The notes below the pieces were generated by a model, which made no database searches, was not told where the DNA came from, and saw nothing but the letters and a program-made list of their open reading frames with translations. The position numbers and the translations under genes are program-made. Positions 62,342-64,000 of a DNA stretch of 64,000 nt are shown here, in pieces; the first letter of the stretch is position 1; each line of letters starts with the position of its first letter. Source of the DNA: Limnoperna fortunei (taxonomy: Eukaryota; Mollusca; Bivalvia; Mytilida; Modiolidae); contig OX104113.1 of the NCBI GenBank assembly GCA_944474755.1, forward strand, positions 54,704,074 to 54,768,073. The letters are read 5' to 3'.

Positions 62342-62549
62342 TCCCCCTTTCTTTAGAAAATGAAATCGTTTCATTTAATACAAATTTTCAAATTTAAAAT
62401 TGAAATCGAGAATAAACAAAATTTAATTATCAGATCAGATTTCTTAAAAAAAATCGATTACTGTCACTGATAGCAATTATATTTAAACTAAACTAATTTG
62501 ACTAGATATAATAACGACTAGAATGTCTATCAATCAAAATTTAAAAAAA

Positions 62550-64000
62550 TTATCGGACAAAGTCTTTCAAGTACGCCGGAGCTCGCCTCTCACGCTGTGG
62601 TCTGGTTGGAACATTTTGTTGTTTCACTGTTGGTTCATCAACTATTTTATTATCGGACTTGGACAATTCATTCTGGACAGACTGTTTATTTGGTGCGACA
62701 TGTAACGGTTTAATATTGTCTTCAATGTCCATTATTTGGCGATCAGGTGATATATCACGCACTTGAACATTTACTTTAGTTGGTCTGATGTGTGCACGAT
62801 TTCGTCTATATTCAACAACTTCTTGACTTTGTACGACATAAGCACGTTCACTTAGTTTTTCACGGACTTTTCCTTATACCCACTCGTTTCCTTTCATATG
62901 TTCAAAATATACAGAATCTCCTCTATTTAATGATGGTAATTGTCTTGCACGTTTGTCATATGACTTTTGTACAGTTTTCTTTCTGTTTGATCGCAAATAG
63001 TTCGGCTTGGCGATTGATCGGATGGTTGTCGGAATCATCGATCGTGTTTTCCTTCCAAACATCATCTCATTTGGACTTAAACCAGTGTCCTGACGCGGAG
63101 TATTTCGTAGTTCCAATAATGCCTCATATTGATCTCGTCCATCTTTCAAGGTTTTTTTAATCATAGTTTTAATGATCTTAACGGCTGATTCAGCTTTACC
63201 GTTTCCTTGAGGATGATTGGGCGACGAAGTAATGTGATTAATTCTCCATTTGTCGGTAAAGTTCTTAAATTCATCTGATTTGAATTGAGGACCATTGTCA
63301 GACACAATGCATGTTGGTATTCCAAATCTGGAAAATTGTTTCCTTAGTATCGCTATTACATTGCTTGATTTCGTCGAAGTTAACAGGTCGACTTCTATCA
63401 AATTTGAGTAATAATCGATGACTACTAAGTATTGTCGTCCACTTATTTCAAACAAATCCATAACAACTTTATTCCATGGAGTGTTTCCATCGTTATGCTG
63501 GATAAGAGGTTCACGCTGTTGTTTCTGTTCTGTTTCTTGGCAAATTTCACACACTTCCGCCATGTGTTTTATTTCATTGGCTATACCCGGCCAAAATATT
63601 GTTCCTCGTGCACGACGCATCATCGAATCATATCCGAGATGAGCACTGTGCAGACGTGTTTTCATGTCTGTTCGTAGTGACTTTGGAATTAGTATTGCTT
63701 CTCCTTTAACAATGATATCATCGCTGATACTGAGTTCATCATGGTATTCGAAATATGGAAGTATACTATATGGAACATTGTCTCTATCTTCTGGCCAACC
63801 ATTTCTTATTATTCCCATAAGTATTTGCATATCAGAGTCTACGGCAGTAGCATCTCTCACTTCTTGTATTCGTGCATCGGGTATGTCTTCAAAAGAATTT
63901 ACTTTCATAATCCGAGGACGTTCAGTCTCGGTTGAAGAGTCTGTTTCCAGATACGCTCGGCTTAGTGTATCTGCGATTACAAGATTCACTCCTTTCACAA
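62550..64000 (-). CDS. Ty3/Gypsy-type pol, 3' part (integrase), interrupted
   Basis: Continues past the window edge. It reads the end of RNase H (NLVIADTLSRAYL), an HHCC zinc finger (HSAHLGYDSMMRRARG, CEIC), and the integrase core with Asp in VVMDLFEIS, Asp in CIVSDNGPQF and Glu in GNGKAESAV. A basic C-terminal region then ends RRAPAYLKDFVR at 62550. One in-frame TAA at about 62871-62873 interrupts the frame between the EWV and GKV segments, so this copy is broken unless read through. Its 3' LTR follows. Confidence 0.85.

Overview
The window is AT-rich, intron-rich, repeat-dense animal DNA. It looks like a bivalve mollusc: it carries tRNA-derived SINEs whose body and CGTCCAG-type tail are of the kind seen in bivalves, two elements built from ~166-bp tandem units that end in a hairpin plus CTRR (the 'pearl'/Helentron style), and abundant foldback elements. 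A heterodont clam is a guess only.

One host gene dominates the + strand, a 5'-truncated ABCC4/MRP4-like ABC exporter. I could place 20 exons between 3767 and 53188 with matching splice phases. They run from TM5/TM6 of the first membrane domain through NBD1, the linker, the second membrane domain and NBD2 to the C-terminus. All NBD motifs are present: Walker A, Q-loop, signature, Walker B and H-loop, twice. The first position in this series is occupied by two alternative exons (3767-4016 and 14036-14285) of identical length (250 bp) and identical phase but strongly diverged sequence. They are a candidate mutually exclusive exon pair. An optional linker exon (18453-18662) is also possible.

The introns are filled with mobile DNA. 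In order these are: a TIR element (190-828); a hairpin MITE family with 8-9-bp target duplications (860-1064, 18873-19347, 29894-29973); a pearl/Helentron-like element (about 5255-7068); a decayed Penelope-like reverse transcriptase (11090-11990) split by a 113-bp hairpin; SINEs; a 7.76-kb near-perfect palindrome (20948-28706) with AG...CT ends and a 6-bp target duplication; an imperfect foldback (34555-35985); a second pearl/Helentron-like element (about 36765-38161); a Tc1/mariner relic (42212-42535); and an apparently complete 7.3-kb tyrosine-recombinase (DIRS/Ngaro-type) retrotransposon on the - strand (42831-50103). That retrotransposon has Gag, RT-RNase H and recombinase exons and split direct repeats.

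Downstream of the gene lie a 17-bp-TIR element (54549-54949), a 127-bp tandem duplication, a ~5-kb foldback made of ~65-bp units centred on TTCCCTNAGGGAA (about 55949-60910), a duplicated tRNA-like SINE block (61024-62054), and the 3' part of a Ty3/Gypsy-type LTR retrotransposon on the - strand (62055 to the window end).

The most interesting signals are the alternative TM5/TM6 exons, the large palindrome whose arms carry what looks like a relic of the very ABCC exon it now precedes, the TTCCCTNAGGGAA foldback array, and the intron-bearing tyrosine-recombinase retroelement.
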